This document shows positions 10,002 to 22,512 of a stretch of DNA of 64,000 nucleotides, piece after piece. Numbering within the stretch: the stretch's first letter is position 1; each line of letters begins with the position of its first letter. The notes under the pieces were generated by a model. That model did no database searches. It saw nothing but the letters and a program-made list of their open reading frames with translations, and was not told the origin of the DNA. The translations under genes and the position numbers were made by a program. Source of the stretch: Thalassia testudinum (Eukaryota; Streptophyta; Magnoliopsida; Alismatales; Hydrocharitaceae); assembly GCA_037157565.1 (NCBI GenBank), contig JAZHRO010000012.1, positions 2,010,501-2,074,500 of the forward strand, read 5' to 3'.

Positions 10002-12055
10002 AAGTATTGGGTTTCATAAGCAGTTTAAAACCCAAGTTGGCTAGGTATTAACTCAATTGGCTAGCTAAGATTGTGGTCTACTTTTAAAGAAAACTTTTTA
10101 CCTTAACCATATATATGACATACTCTAGATCTATCATTTGCAACCCAAATGAGATTAATTGCATTTAATTCCCTATATTATTACATTGTACAATGGCCAT
10201 TAATTCCTCTTACTATTGATTTTATTTAATATGATTAATTCATAACTTATACTTCCATCCCAAGCACTTCCATCAAAAGTATTATGTACAATGAAGTGGA
10301 TAGGGTACATATATAATTAATATAATGGATGTGTCCAGGACTCAACCTACGTAACTAACTATTGCAAAGTTAAAGTTTTTTTTTTTTTTTTAAGTTGAGT
10401 TAAGTTACCAATTGTCTCTTTGCAATGTTAGAGGGCATAATCAGGAGATTCTTTCATTCTATATATTCTCTGAGGTCAAAAACCTTAAACCACCAGTTTC
10501 TGTTGCATTATATAATTCAAATGCATACCACCACACGCTAGCGGCTGGAACCCTCGCAAGCATGTGATGTGGAAGACTTTGCTCCGGGGATTTCGACGTG
10601 CAACTAATTGAGATGATTGAGATCCACGCCACAACTACCTGTCTTCAATCGCCCACCACCCCCACAATTTTCTCAGCAAAGTTATATAGCATCGTCTGTT
10701 GCACGCCATGACGTACGCAGGGCATGCAATTGGGATGGAAGAGGAAGAAAATATAAGGTACCCACCCTGCACTTTGCATCAACAACCGTGCACTCGAGAA
10801 ATAGTACCCAGCAATTCCAAGTGAGGCATGCAACTGGCTCTACTTTGAATTCTATGTGCTTTATAATTATACAGATTTTCTCGGACGACGTTTAGTTGGT
10901 TGACTCTAGCTGGATTTTTTTTTTTGGCACCCCACACCGCCCATCCCCCCACCCCCCGCCCCCCCGTTTTGCCTTTTTCCTTTAAACTCGGAAATGGTTA
11001 CGTTTCCCGCCCTCAGTTTTCATTCCATTAAAAGGAGCTTTCCAGGCTTTTGATGCGATTTATAAAGAAAAGTTGCTTTCAATGTTTCCTCGATTCACAG
11101 CAGCCCACCCATCGAGAGTCTGATCGGTGATTACCCATCTACTGATAGGCTTTCGGTGTGGATTCCCTCAATCCGTCCCCTATTTCAGCCGACTTGTCTT
11201 GTGCATCATCAAAGTGGCATATGCATGCATCAAGGATCCATATTGGAATCGTGTAAAACACACACACACAAGGGCCCATCCACTGGATATTGTGCTCACA
11301 AATTAAAAAATAAGTCCATACTAGTAGATCACAATCCCACGTTTCTCATAAATATTACTTATTTACATGATATTGATTTTTCAATCCAATGAATATGTAC
11401 TTTTATCATATAAAATAATATATTATTTTAAATAATAAAATAACCTTCCAAAACAAATCCGATTGTATTTACTATAAATAGATGATGTACACAAAATATG
11501 ATGATTTGAAATTAAAAATAACGTGACATGCTTACTATAATTGTGAAAATATTATAACATAACTACATGTGCATTTTAACTATAAGGTATAGGTTTCTAA
11601 AATGAAAGTATACATATTGTAATAAAAATAATAGAAGTTATAACATAACAGCATATGTATTGTAACATTAAAATATATATTACAAAGATATAGTATCCGA
11701 ATAAATAGAAAATATATAATAAAATATACGCATTTACAAAATACAATCGATTGTGCACATGTTGTATTTATATAAAACAAATAAATTACACGTTATATTC
11801 TGTAATACAAATAAATGATAATTTGACTTTTGATAATGACTTTAGTATTTGTATTTTATCTGGCACTGGAAACGAATTTTTCATGATTAACATTTAATAG
11901 AACACGTTCATAAAAAGAAAAATATAAAATGTTCAATGTTGATAAAAGATTGTGATACAACATTCTGATAACATTTTTAACCAAAGGTACTGCAACGCAC
12001 ACTTGTAACTTGAGCATTGTATTATAATTTTTTTAAATTTTATTTTTACGTTATG

Positions 12056-12340
12056 TTACGATTGTTAAAGTTAGTTGACATGCTACACCTGTATCTTGCT
12101 GAGTTATATTATAATATAATATTATTAAAGTTGTGTTGCAATCTAATATAAAGGTAATCATAATGTATTATAGTGTAATAATATTGGCTTATATTACAAA
12201 CCATTAAGAAATGTATTACGATTGTTGAAGGTAGTTGACGTGCTGCAATGCATACCTGTGTCTTGCTGCATTGTATTACAATATAACATTATTAAAGTTG
12301 TGTTACAAACCAATATAAAGGTAACCATTGTAATGTTACA
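12056..12340. repeat. ~160-bp tandem duplication
   Basis: TTACGATTGTTAAAG at 12056 recurs as TTACGATTGTTGAAG at 12216. Both are followed by AGTTGAC, CCTGT, CTTGCTG, ATTATTAAAGTTGTGTT and ATATAAAGGTAA in the same order. Confidence 0.75.
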
Positions 12341-13325
12341 ATTTATTATATAGTGGGATGTTTGTGATTCTCCTACGAAGTATTATAAATTAATTGATAA
12401 TATCCTGAATAATGTTCATCCAAAGTGCAATAGCACTACCTATCCCAAAAGAAACATAGATGACGAGAGATGTATGAAAAACAACTGTGATGATACAACA
12501 TGGAAACAAAAAAATACTAATCTGACTACATAGTTGGATGTCCCGAAGAGAATGTGATAAGGTAAGAAACATACTGTGAATCAACATTATGTAAGGCTAA
12601 TGTGGACTAACGTGTATACACATAATACGAATGGTTCCTAAAATCTTGGTTTATTACTTAAATCTTAGATACATAATTAAAATCCTTTCCAAATATAAAA
12701 TAAAGCCTATTATGAAAATATAGCGGTGATAGTGGTTTTGTAAACCTATTGACTTGTAATGTAAGTGATTTCATCAATCATGTAATAAATTATACGGTGA
12801 CAAAAAGAAACTTATTTGTTAATTTGTGAGTACAATACTCAGTATATTCGAAACTCATGCATGGAATTGAATAGTGGGTTAGGAGTGATAAATGAATATT
12901 AATCAATGATTTGAGTTTAGGCATTTGAACGGATCATAAGTTTAGATTCATTAAGCACGCATTCAATCAGTTATGAAAGCCAATTTTTCTCAACTGGGTG
13001 CTATTTAGACTTGAGTCAAGCACCTCTAGTAAAAAAAATAGGTAGAAACAGGCTATTCAACTGCCATTTTATATTACGTGTGAAAGATTTGTGACATTTG
13101 AAAAAATTGAAATTGCATGGAAAGTTCAAAATTTTGGATGGTTAAATTGGTCCATTGGCTCCACAGTACTTGGCGAGTAAGGCTAGTCTTTCTTACTTTA
13201 GGCTTGCATTTTGATACTTGCTATCGGGTATTGTCAAGCCATATCCTAATTATGAATATTCCTGGTGCAAAAATTTAGCATGTGTATCAAATAATGCACA
13301 GTATGCATCAAATAATGATACATCA

Positions 13326-13548
13326 TGTGCGAGTTTTCCTAATTTGATTCATTTGAATGAAAATAAAGAGTTTATTCCTCCTTATATACAGAGAGGGATT
13401 ACACAAATAAAATTCTAATCTTAATCCTACCAAGGAAACAATTCAAATCAAATCCTAACAAAACAAATTAAATCATATTTCTAAATATAAAAAGAGATAA
13501 ATCATAATCCTTATTTCCTAATTCCTAATTTTAGAATATTCTTGAACA
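13326..13548 (-). repeat. Copia-type 3' LTR
   Basis: The minus strand begins TGTTCAAGAATATTC and ends in CA. It contains TATATAAGGAGG (near 13381) as a possible TATA region and AATAAA near 13364 on the plus strand. Confidence 0.7.
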
Positions 13549-14031
13549 CTCTCCCCCAAGTTGGACTTCATAACGCCCAACTTGCAGGAGTAGAGCAGTA
13601 GCATGACTCCCCGCTTCAGATGTAATCTTTGGGTTGAAGTAGGCAAGTAGATGGATAGTCAGGCAGGCAAGTAGACAAGTAGGCAATCATCTTTTATTGG
13701 TGGAAACCTAACTCACTTGGAGTAAAAAAAAAAGCCGATGAAGAGACATTTAGGCAGTAGAATGTGAGACGATCCTAAGTAGGTAGTAGAATGAGAGATG
13801 ATCGCAAGCAGGCAGTAGTACAGGAGACAATCCCAAGTCAATAGTAGAATGAAAGATGATCCCAAGTAGATAGTAGTAGTTGCCTCACACTAGCAAAAAA
13901 TCCACCTTGTGAGGAGAAGGTAAAACTTGGATAGGACATTCAGGCGTAGGGATGAGCGCAATGCTTAGTTCCCCTACTAGTCATCGACATCATTTGTGTC
14001 GACCAAGGCATGGAACGAGGCATTAGTAGAG

Positions 14032-14253
14032 TCCTTTAAGGCAGTTATAGGTTGCATTGAGAGTCCTACTGTGACATCGGTAGTTGTCGCAATTACAACA
14101 ATTGCAGCAAATGATTCTTTACCCTTCAGAAGATTTCAAAGATCCTTTAAGGTAGTTATAGGTTGCATTGAGAGTCCTGTTGTGACATCGATAGTAGTCG
14201 CAATTACAGCAATTGCAGCAAATGATCCTTTGCCCTTCAGAAGATTTTGAAGA
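14032..14253 (-). repeat. 111-bp in-frame tandem duplication in the Copia-type interior
   Basis: TCCTTTAAGGCAGTTATAGG at 14032 recurs at 14143 with minor changes. The 111-bp period equals 37 codons, and the minus-strand reading stays open across both copies with segments of the type LSMQPITTLKDL and FAAIAVIATT. Confidence 0.65.
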
Positions 14254-14853
14254 TAGCCCATTTGGGAAGGTGTGAAGGGCTGAGTAATAGATGACTCGGA
14301 CATTGAGTTTTTTGGAATAGTCATGTGATTGTCCTAAGCAAGTCTCTCAAATTTCTCCTAGCATTTATTGGATGAGTGGTTTGTCCACTTGTAGTAGGTA
14401 TAAGAACAAAAGGATCAACCACATCCACGTCCGCATCCATGTGGCAGAGAAGGTTGGGTGGTTTCCTCTTCCACTAAAGGCCATCAATGTAGAGGAATTG
14501 AGAGGAGTATTTGATGTAGGAGAGGAAGGCTTGTTAATCTCAATCTTTTGAAGATGACCGTAGATCAACTCTAGATTTGCTACTACATTAGAGGAGAGAA
14601 TTTGACCATGTGTTGAGTGGTATTGGGCACTAAGTTCTCACAGAAACTTGCACGCCTACCATTGGGAGCACTCAATGACCTACTTGTCATAGTAGGAAGG
14701 TTGGTAGATTGATAGCTCCACATATAGTCCTTCGAGAGTTGCGAAGTACTTAACTAGGATCATGTCACCCTGATTTGTATTCCAGATCATCCAGTATATG
14801 TCAGTAAGGCATGAACTACTAGTCTTCTAAGAATGCCTATTCTCGAGGCTATC

Positions 14854-15100
14854 TCAGATCTCCTTTGTTGACTCCTTATAGAGCATCTTGTAAACAATTG
14901 ATTGGTTAATGTTGTTCATCAACCAATTTATGAGGAGAAAGTTGTCATTCTCCAACTTCTTGTACTTAGAGCCATCTTTGGAGTCTGCAACCTTGCCCAT
15001 TAGGACATGTTTGTCCTGCCCTTCCACAAGGATGCAGAAGGTGCGGGACCACAATATGTAGTTCGAGGAACTCGATAATTTAATTGTTGCTCCCTAAACA
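14854..15100 (-). pseudogene. Copia gag remnant
   Basis: The minus strand encodes WSRTFCILVEGQDKHVLMGK followed by ENDNFLLINWLMNNINQS. This resembles the N-terminal gag (UBN2_3-type) of plant Copia elements, in which a YxxWSR motif is followed by W-x-NSM-type segments. The reading frame is not continuous with the start region (15000-15185), so I call it broken. No nucleocapsid zinc knuckle, protease, integrase or reverse transcriptase is seen between here and the 3' LTR. Confidence 0.55.
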
Positions 15101-15604
15101 AGCTGGGGGCTGAGATACTGGTCTTCGAAATCACCATGGATGTCTCCCTATCGGCCATTGAAGCAATCAAGATCTTGCCAACCAAAGAGAGGGGAATATT
15201 AGAATGTAGAAGCCTAATCGAACAATTGAACTGGACTGAAATTGGTTCAATAATCCTATTAGTCTCATCGCATGGATTGACCCAGCCACGTAGTGATGCT
15301 TGCTATGAAATAGGGCTTCGCCAATCGGTGTAGGGATCAAGTTCAGCCTTATTAACCAGTGGTGGAGAGAGACCATGCGACGATTTTAGTGGCACTGAGT
15401 GGTGATTCGGTAAGCAAGAGAGGCAACACAAGGGCAAAGAAGATGAAAGAGTAGAAGAGTATGTCAGAAAGGCAGTGCTTGAGGCTACAAGTAGAGGTAG
15501 AAGGGGCATTACACGCACCCCTAGGTAGTTGAGAGGGGTCGATGACTCCTTTAGCTAAGGAGAGGCCACATTCGGGTCCCAGGATTGGACCTACTTTGAT
15601 ACCA

Positions 15605-15814
15605 TGTGTGAGTAACTCTTGAATGAAAATAAAGAGTTTATCCCTATTTATGTAGAAAGATAGATTACAATAATAAAGTACTAATCCTAATCCTAATAAA
15701 GAAATAACTCAAATCAAATCCTAACAAAATAAATCAAATCATCTCTGTAAATATAGAAAGTGATAAATCCTAATCTTTATTTCCTAATTCCTAATTCAAG
15801 AATATTTTGTAATA
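15605..15814 (-). repeat. Copia-type 5' LTR
   Basis: Aligns with 13326-13548 over most of its length. The minus-strand primer site begins at 15604. Confidence 0.7.
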
Positions 15815-15895
15815 ATCTAAAGTTTTTCCATAAATTATTTAAACATTTATAATGCATCATACATTTATTATGTATGTGTATATATTGTTGGTGCA

Positions 15896-17640
15896 AGGGC
15901 ACCACGATTATTGATTTTGATGATAACAAAATACTTGTTATTTAACATTTGCATTTAAGGTTATAAGTTTCAAGAATAATGCAAATGAAAGCAAGTATGA
16001 AGGAGCTCAAGCTCGTATCCATGGCGGACTGGAGGAGCTTGATGGAGAAGAGGAGATAGAGCTTCGCGTGGAGCGAAAGCTTGAAGAAGGAAGATAAAGA
16101 TGAAGAATAGGATAGAACTTAATTTGTTCTTGTATTTACTTGTCATTTATTTCTTTGCTCTTTATTTTTACTTAGATACATGTTAAAAAGCCCAAAAAGT
16201 ATCACATTAGTCCTAAAAACACTAATCCATCGCTAGGACACTTAGGTAAACTTAGAAAACCAAACTAGGCTTCAGTTAGTCTGATCAGACGCCCAATATG
16301 AACATCAGACGTCTAATCCTGAACTTTAAGACGTCTGACATTTTGTCCAAAAGTCCAAACACCTAGGCTGAGATTAGTGGTATGTGATCATAACCTTTGG
16401 ATGTCTAGCTCTTAGTCCAGACGTCTTAGAAGACATTGATTACCTTGCCAGACGTCTAGGAATAGGATCGTTGGCCTGTCAGAAAAGAATCTTCGAGGAT
16501 CATCTTTTGACCATATTAATAGTATTATCAGATGTCCGTAGACATGACTAAACGTTTGATAAAGAGATGTTAGGCTAAATCTAATGCGAATCTTAACCTG
16601 TCAAACCTTATAGCTGTTAGCTTCTTGGGAAATCAATTCCTACAGAGAGAATCCTCAGACCAGATGTCCAAACCTTATGTCAGATGTCCAATCTGTCGTC
16701 TAACCCATATGCACTAGAACCTTGTTTAGATTTCGTCCAAAATAAGAACAAACCCACCTATTACTAGACATCCAATTTTATGTCTTAACGTCTTGTAATA
16801 ACACTTCAGATGTCCACTTAGATCCCTGTTTAGATCCAATAGAATTAGGGACTCTGGCCCTTTAAAGCAGATGTCCAAAATTGTCATCAGACGTCTAACC
16901 AGATGTCTAACTGGAATATTAGACGTCTAATAACTCTATCAGAGTCATAATGACCTTTATTTCATTGGGATTTTAGCCTGATCTTTTGAAATCTTTTTCC
17001 AATGACTACACAAGCCTTCCAAGGCCATCTAAACCCTTCTTAAGACCTCTATAAATAAAAGAATACCCTTCCTAAGTAAAAAACACCCAAGATATACTAC
17101 TTCCATACTATTTGTGTCATAAAAAAGAAATCATCAAGAAGGAAAGTGGCCCTGCTCTCCAAGCCTTCTAGATACATCTGAGAGCACTGTTACGCTGTGC
17201 ACTTCGTATCGAATCACTTCTGATTTAGGGAAGATCCTTTCACCTATAGTAGCTAAGTTCATTTACCTATTTGGGCTCTATAGGTTCCTTTGTTTTTCTC
17301 TTTATTTTGTGGTTAGGTATTTGCTTGGCGAATTCCCATCTCCTTCATGAAACAAAATACTCTTTGTGGAGAAGGGTGGATTTGAGGTATGCTACCCTCG
17401 GGTTAAGTAGTGTGATTATAAGAGGTTATACTATTCTTGTTGAAGTAATACGCTAGTGGATTTGATCGACTCGATCGATCGAGAAATCCTAAGTCGATAG
17501 GCTTAGGTGGTGGTTTTTACCCAAGTTTAGGTTTCCACCTAAAAATACTTATGTTCTTTGTGTGTTTATTTTTTGTGAGAATGTTTGGATTATATTTCTG
17601 CATTATTTTTGTATCACACAAATTTCACCTCCTCTGCCAG
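15896..17640 (+). mobile_element. Ty1/Copia-type LTR (solo or truncated)
   Basis: Begins TGTTGGTGCAAGGGCACC followed by ATTGATTTTGATGATAACAA, words common at the start of SIRE-type Copia LTRs. TATAAATA is at 17050-17057. The tail (GTGGATTTGATCGACTCG near 17456, GGTTTCCACC near 17530, CAAATTTCACCTCC near 17620) matches the usual Copia LTR end. No partner LTR or internal coding follows, and I could not place the 3' boundary or a target duplication. Confidence 0.55.
16288..16930. repeat. Interspersed AGACGTCT-type motif array
   Basis: About 14 copies of CAGACGTCT or one-base variants (AGATGTCC, AGACATCC) are scattered at irregular spacing upstream of the TATA box. The GACGTC core is the C-box type of plant bZIP site. 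Confidence 0.6.
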
Positions 17641-20272
17641 AACCTACATGTATACATATACATATTCCATGAGCATTGTACTCAATTTTTTTTTACAAAT
17701 GATACTACAAGTTTGTATATGAATACATTGTATTTATAATGGATGTGTATTATTTAACATGTAGATATTATGGTGTTACAAAATATTACTTCTCTACGAA
17801 GTTTCATAAGCTATGCAAGGCATTTTTACAAGGAAAACACTTAACATTTTTTCCAATACAAGGTACACCTGTCATGTTAAAAGAACCAAATTTGTTTCTC
17901 TACTATCTTTCCATGTTAATTGTAAATCAAATGCAATCTCTTTAATGATTTTCTTCAATGATATACATATGCCAACTACTTGGGATCATTGATTTTTTAT
18001 TTTGATACTTTTGTAGTTGACCCTACAATAATTTCTTTCTTTTCTTTTAATCAAAGATGGGTGATTCCATCAATCAGAAAAACTGGGAGGAGGGTGGTGG
18101 GGCGGGGAGGCATGTTTAATGACTCAAAATCCATATTTCCAAACCACTCCAAAGTTAAGCCTAGCCTAGCCATGGGCCCCATGTGCAATGGACATATAAT
18201 GACATAGAGGAGAAACTAATAGTGTCATAACACGTGGCAAGGAAGATCATCACCATGCACAGGCGTAGACCTCTGTGTAAGTAGGGAAAGATGTGAGTCA
18301 TCGAGCGTGTATATGCGAAGGAGTGGTGGTGATGCCTCCATGCACGTGATCTAGACCTGTGACATAGGTGAATCCGATTGAGATGCACAACTAGCTAGAG
18401 TGATGGGTTGCCGCCTCATGCACAATCTGAGGTGCATTGGTCTAGCCAAGCAACAACTACTTCATGTCAAGTGCACCCCAAGCTAATCCATGAGTTGATT
18501 TAAGCTGGCTATGAACCATTTTGACTTGTTTAAAGCCAATTTAAGGGTCATTTGAGGTTAGATTTTCAAGATCTTGATACCAATAGATTTAGTTTTTTTG
18601 TGCACTACACATTGGTAAGCTTTAAATTCTGCTTCTACCTTTGTTTCACCAAGTAAATCTTAGAGAACTCTAATATGTTTGTGGACCAAAGTCTTGGCTT
18701 TACTGGTCTAAAAACTTGTTTCTAGAGGATGCATGGGGTATGAGAATGCCTGGTCTACACCTTTAGACCCCTCAACAACATTATGTAGAGTAGACTAGAC
18801 ATTTCCTTTATTTGGTGATTAAATGCAATATTCAGTTGATGACTCACCTTGTATCTTGTTATGTGTGTATCTTTCTACTTTTGTTGAGTATTAAAGTTCT
18901 GTATAGTTCTTGCATGTATTTTGTATGGGTATTGCTTAAATATAGTTGACAGTTGAAAATGGGATAAATAAGATCTAGTGTATGATTATTCATTATTGAT
19001 GAGCAATAACCTTAATTGATATTTGCAAATGTTAAAATTATAGATGCTTAAAAGGTAAATTCAAATATGATAATGCACTTTATTCATATTTTTTTCTTCT
19101 AATAAATGACCCTTGATTACGAAAGTTAACAAGCAATATTCAAGGAATGCTATTGCTTAATGCCTAATGAGCTCGAATAAATAACTAAATCAATAGAATA
19201 TGGTCGATAAGAACCCACCTTACTAACAACTTTGTGCTACTAAAGTAGTGGGAATGTGATCTTGAACCAAAACTAGGGATTTATATGATAAGCAAGTTGT
19301 GACACCATTATGATAATGAAAAATAAGAATATGAAAAGTTTGTGGCTATGAATAAACAGTTCATTCTCGTGTATGCTAAATATGGCCATGTCCTATTAGA
19401 TTGTGTATAGCCAATTGAGATCAGTTCAGGGAATAAGTTAACTTCCTTGCGACTCTTTTATTTGGCTATACTTAGGCAATCCCGTAGCTTAGTGGATCGG
19501 GTACACAATATATGACATGAGATAATGGTTGGTACAATTACTTTCATACCTTATAATGGAGAGCATTGTTTGTGTGCAATGTGAAGTAGCACCTCACATG
19601 CGTACTGCTTAGTCACCACTTTGCCAATGTTGGAACCCCAAGTGATAGGCTAAGTTTTATGATTGGTATGTATGAGCTATTCTCTTGGCCAAAAGAGTGC
19701 TTCATATTCGTTTTACGACATAGAATATCATAGCGAGATAGTTGATGACCATGAATGCTGATTAATCTCTAGAGGTCTCTTTTCCCTCCCATATCAATGC
19801 CCACTATTTTCTTGACTATGCTGCGTTCACCATCTGAACCAACAAGAATGGAGCATTGCACATTCTTCTTTAGCAAAATTAGCAATTTGTCCTTCAACGA
19901 AAGCAGCCACTCACAATCGTTATATACTTCAACTTTGTAGGGTAGCCTGCGTTGAGGAAACCTACATTGAAGTTGTCCTGTCCTAGGTTTGACGTCCTGA
20001 GGGACTTTGAGGCTTTTTTAAAAAAAATATAACAATATTCAAACATCAAAGCATCATAAATTGCAAATCGGATAAGGTATTGCATGAGGCAAAAAAATAT
20101 CAGAATTAAACATCTTAACCACGACAATAATCCCTCATAATCCCTGAGGCAAAAGTTCTTACCAAAAAGCAAGAATATAAATAAAACCCACAAAGACATG
20201 ATCGAAAAGAAGTCCTACTCCGTAACACATACATGAGATCGTAGATCAAACTGCTGCTAGGTGTGCTATAGA
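17641..20272. other. Intergenic DNA, no gene recognised
   Basis: No conserved coding or RNA gene is seen. An isolated Pol III A-box-like string (TAGCTTAGTGG, 19485-19495) lacks a matching B box. Confidence 0.45.
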
Positions 20273-20664
20273 TTAAGCATCGCGGATGTCGACCTCGCCG
20301 TCGTCGCTCTCCTGCTGGAATTCCTTGGGATACTTGCCGTTGAAGGTGCATCTGACGGAGATGCATGTGCTGAGGACCTCCTTGACGGTGCCCTTGAGGT
20401 CCTTGGCCATGGACCCTGGGCACATGATGCGGGAGATCTTGACGACGTCGTCGAGGGAGATGTTGCCAGAGTGCTTGATCATCTTCACCTTCTTGCGATT
20501 GCACTCGGTCTCCTTGAGAGCCTTGATGACGAAGGTGGCAGCGAAGGGCACCACCACGACCTTCGCCTAGCGGCTCTGGACGGTGAGCTTGATGGTCACA
20601 CAGAGGCCCTTCCAGTCCTTGGCGATGTGCTCGCCGATCTTCTTCGAGGAGAGCCCGAGGGGGT
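20273..20664 (-). pseudogene. RPL12: Ribosomal protein L12 (uL11) processed pseudogene
   Basis: The minus strand encodes most of the cytosolic 60S protein uL11/eukaryotic L12, an rRNA-binding component of the ribosomal stalk base. Recognisable segments are [61 protein letters not shown] and a C-terminal DGEVDI, ending in TAA at 20273-20275. The first ~30 residues are not recognisable. A TAG at 20567-20569 replaces the Gln expected after QSR, and a short in-frame deletion follows IGEHIAK. The segment is intronless and much more GC-rich than its surroundings, as expected of a retro-copy. No neighbouring gene suggests a functional setting. Confidence 0.85.
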
Positions 20665-20702
20665 GGTGCTCCCCTTGCGGAAGGAGGCGATGACCGCTCC
20701 AT

Positions 20703-22097
20703 CTAACGTCAACACCTAGCGAGGAGGGGCTGGGGGAGCCTTGGAGGGGGAGGAGGACGAGGCGGCGAGGGAGAGGCCTCAGGTTGTGGGCGATGGGAGG
20801 GGGGTTTGAAAGGGTTTGAGGAAGGGTAGGATTGGTGTGGGATTTCGGTGGGATAGTAAAATAATAGGTGGGGAATGATTTGGATACGTTGGTGATGAAA
20901 TTTTAGTGATTAAAAATGGATGTTAAAAATATTGATCAATTTTTTAGATGATTTTTTTGTTATCATCTTTCTCTTTTTTATCATAAAAAAATAAATATCT
21001 TTAAATTATATGTATTTTATTGTAGTGAGAGGAGGTGGTTAAAGGTGAGGCTGCAAGAAGGTGAAGAGAGGGAAGTGAAGGGTGGGGCAATGGTAGGAGG
21101 TGGTAACGGTGAGGTGGGAGGAGGAGGTGATTGAGGTGGAGATGGGTAGTGGTGGCTAGTGGAGAAAACATCAATAACATCAACATGAACGATGAAACAT
21201 CATCAATAATAAGATCAACAACAAAATCATCATTAATAAGTTAACAACAACATTAATGATAACAAAAAAACCTCACAACAATAAGAGAAGAAATAACAAT
21301 TGATGTCACGACCCATACGGACACTAATTTTCTCCCTAATGAACCCCTCTAGGTCCGTTTCAATCTAGGCTGTGAGAGTTATTTAATCCAAATAGACACA
21401 TGAAAGAAATAGGAAGCATAACTTGGTAGGGTGTACTGAGACTCATCGCATGTGTTAGATGAACTTGTATACTCTCCTTTGAGTAATACCCAACCATTCC
21501 TATAGTGAATACACATGAAGTCATCACATAATAATGGAAATTTGAATTATACATTTTCTACTAATTTCTTTTGATTATATGGTTTCCAACTATGTTCTCA
21601 CATTGCTCTTACAATATACTTTCGATCTCTTGATTTCTTTTCATGTACCACTCACCCATTGAATATTATATATTAAGTTTCTTACTTGAATTTACACACT
21701 ACCTTATCAAATTTCTTCCCTTATGAGGTTTCACATAAATTGCAATTCATACCTTTGTCGTAAACCCAATCTTCACATCGATTGTCACCTTAATAAATTC
21801 GATATTCTTTATTATCCTCAAGGTTCACTAAAAGCTTCTTATTTCAAACAATGCCTCATAAATTATGCTAATGGTCTTTCCTTGAGTACCATTTGCAGGT
21901 CATGTTGCAACACACCAACATATCTCATCAGATAACCTTTCAAATCACCCTCATAATAACCAATCTAGATAACCCATCACTACCTAGTAATTGAGACTAG
22001 AGAATTTATTTATAAAATCATTGGCTCATTATCTATCTCATCGAATCATTCTCTAGTATGAAATAAATATGTGTTAGGCCAGTGACTTATCAAGAAC
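20703..22097. other. Intergenic DNA, no gene recognised
   Basis: A GC-rich and purine-rich stretch (20703-20860) adjoins the RPL12 copy and may be its 5' flank. From 21025 to 21160 there is a GGT/GAG-rich patch. The rest is AT-rich without coding. Confidence 0.45.
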
Positions 22098-22512
22098 AAA
22101 CTTGATAAACGTTAGTTTATTATCATTCTTATGTCTTAAAATAAACCTAGCTCTTAAGATTTTAACTCTACAAACGGATTTTTAGGCTGCATTTAGGAAT
22201 TAATTAGGTTAAGCATGCATTACATATTTTGTTGTATTTTTAATACGTTTATTTGAGTGTTGGGGACAAGCAGATAGACAGATCCCTAAAATCCTAGCAC
22301 TCAAGAAGGCAACTGGTGAAGATAAAGTTCATTCTAGCTGGGACCCAGCCAGATCTTGCTCATCATAGCTGGATTCCAACTCACTTGAGTTAGGGTTAGC
22401 TCCATTAAACTCCATTCAACTCATCTTAGCTGAATGGTAGCTCAGGGTAGCTCATCTTAGCTTATCCTAGCTCAAGTTAGCTCAAACCCTACTCAACTTA
22501 GTTGAGTCTAAC

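Larger units (their letters stand above)
9457..13325. other. AT-rich intergenic DNA, no gene recognised
   Basis: No conserved coding, tRNA or rRNA is seen on either strand. It includes a two-copy ~55-bp repeat (9892-10001), a poly-T run near 10378-10393, a C-rich patch near 10928-10968, a CA microsatellite near 11261 and a ~160-bp tandem duplication (12056-12340). Confidence 0.5.
13326..15814 (-). mobile_element. Small non-autonomous Ty1/Copia-type LTR element
   Basis: Two similar ~210-220-bp LTRs (13326-13548 and 15605-15814) enclose about 2 kb. On the minus strand the right LTR is followed by TGGTATCAAAG, close to the initiator-tRNA-Met primer site of Copia elements. The left LTR is preceded by the purine tract CTTGGGGGAGAG. 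The interior holds only a decayed gag and no pol, and is too short for an autonomous element. I found no clear target duplication; the right terminus is degenerate. Confidence 0.7.

Noticed and set aside
15605..15819. Target duplication for the small Copia-type element
   Set aside because: CATCA on the left has no match on the right, where the LTR terminus is degenerate.
19485..19495. A-box-like TAGCTTAGTGG suggesting a tRNA or SINE
   Set aside because: No B box or tRNA fold follows at the right distance.
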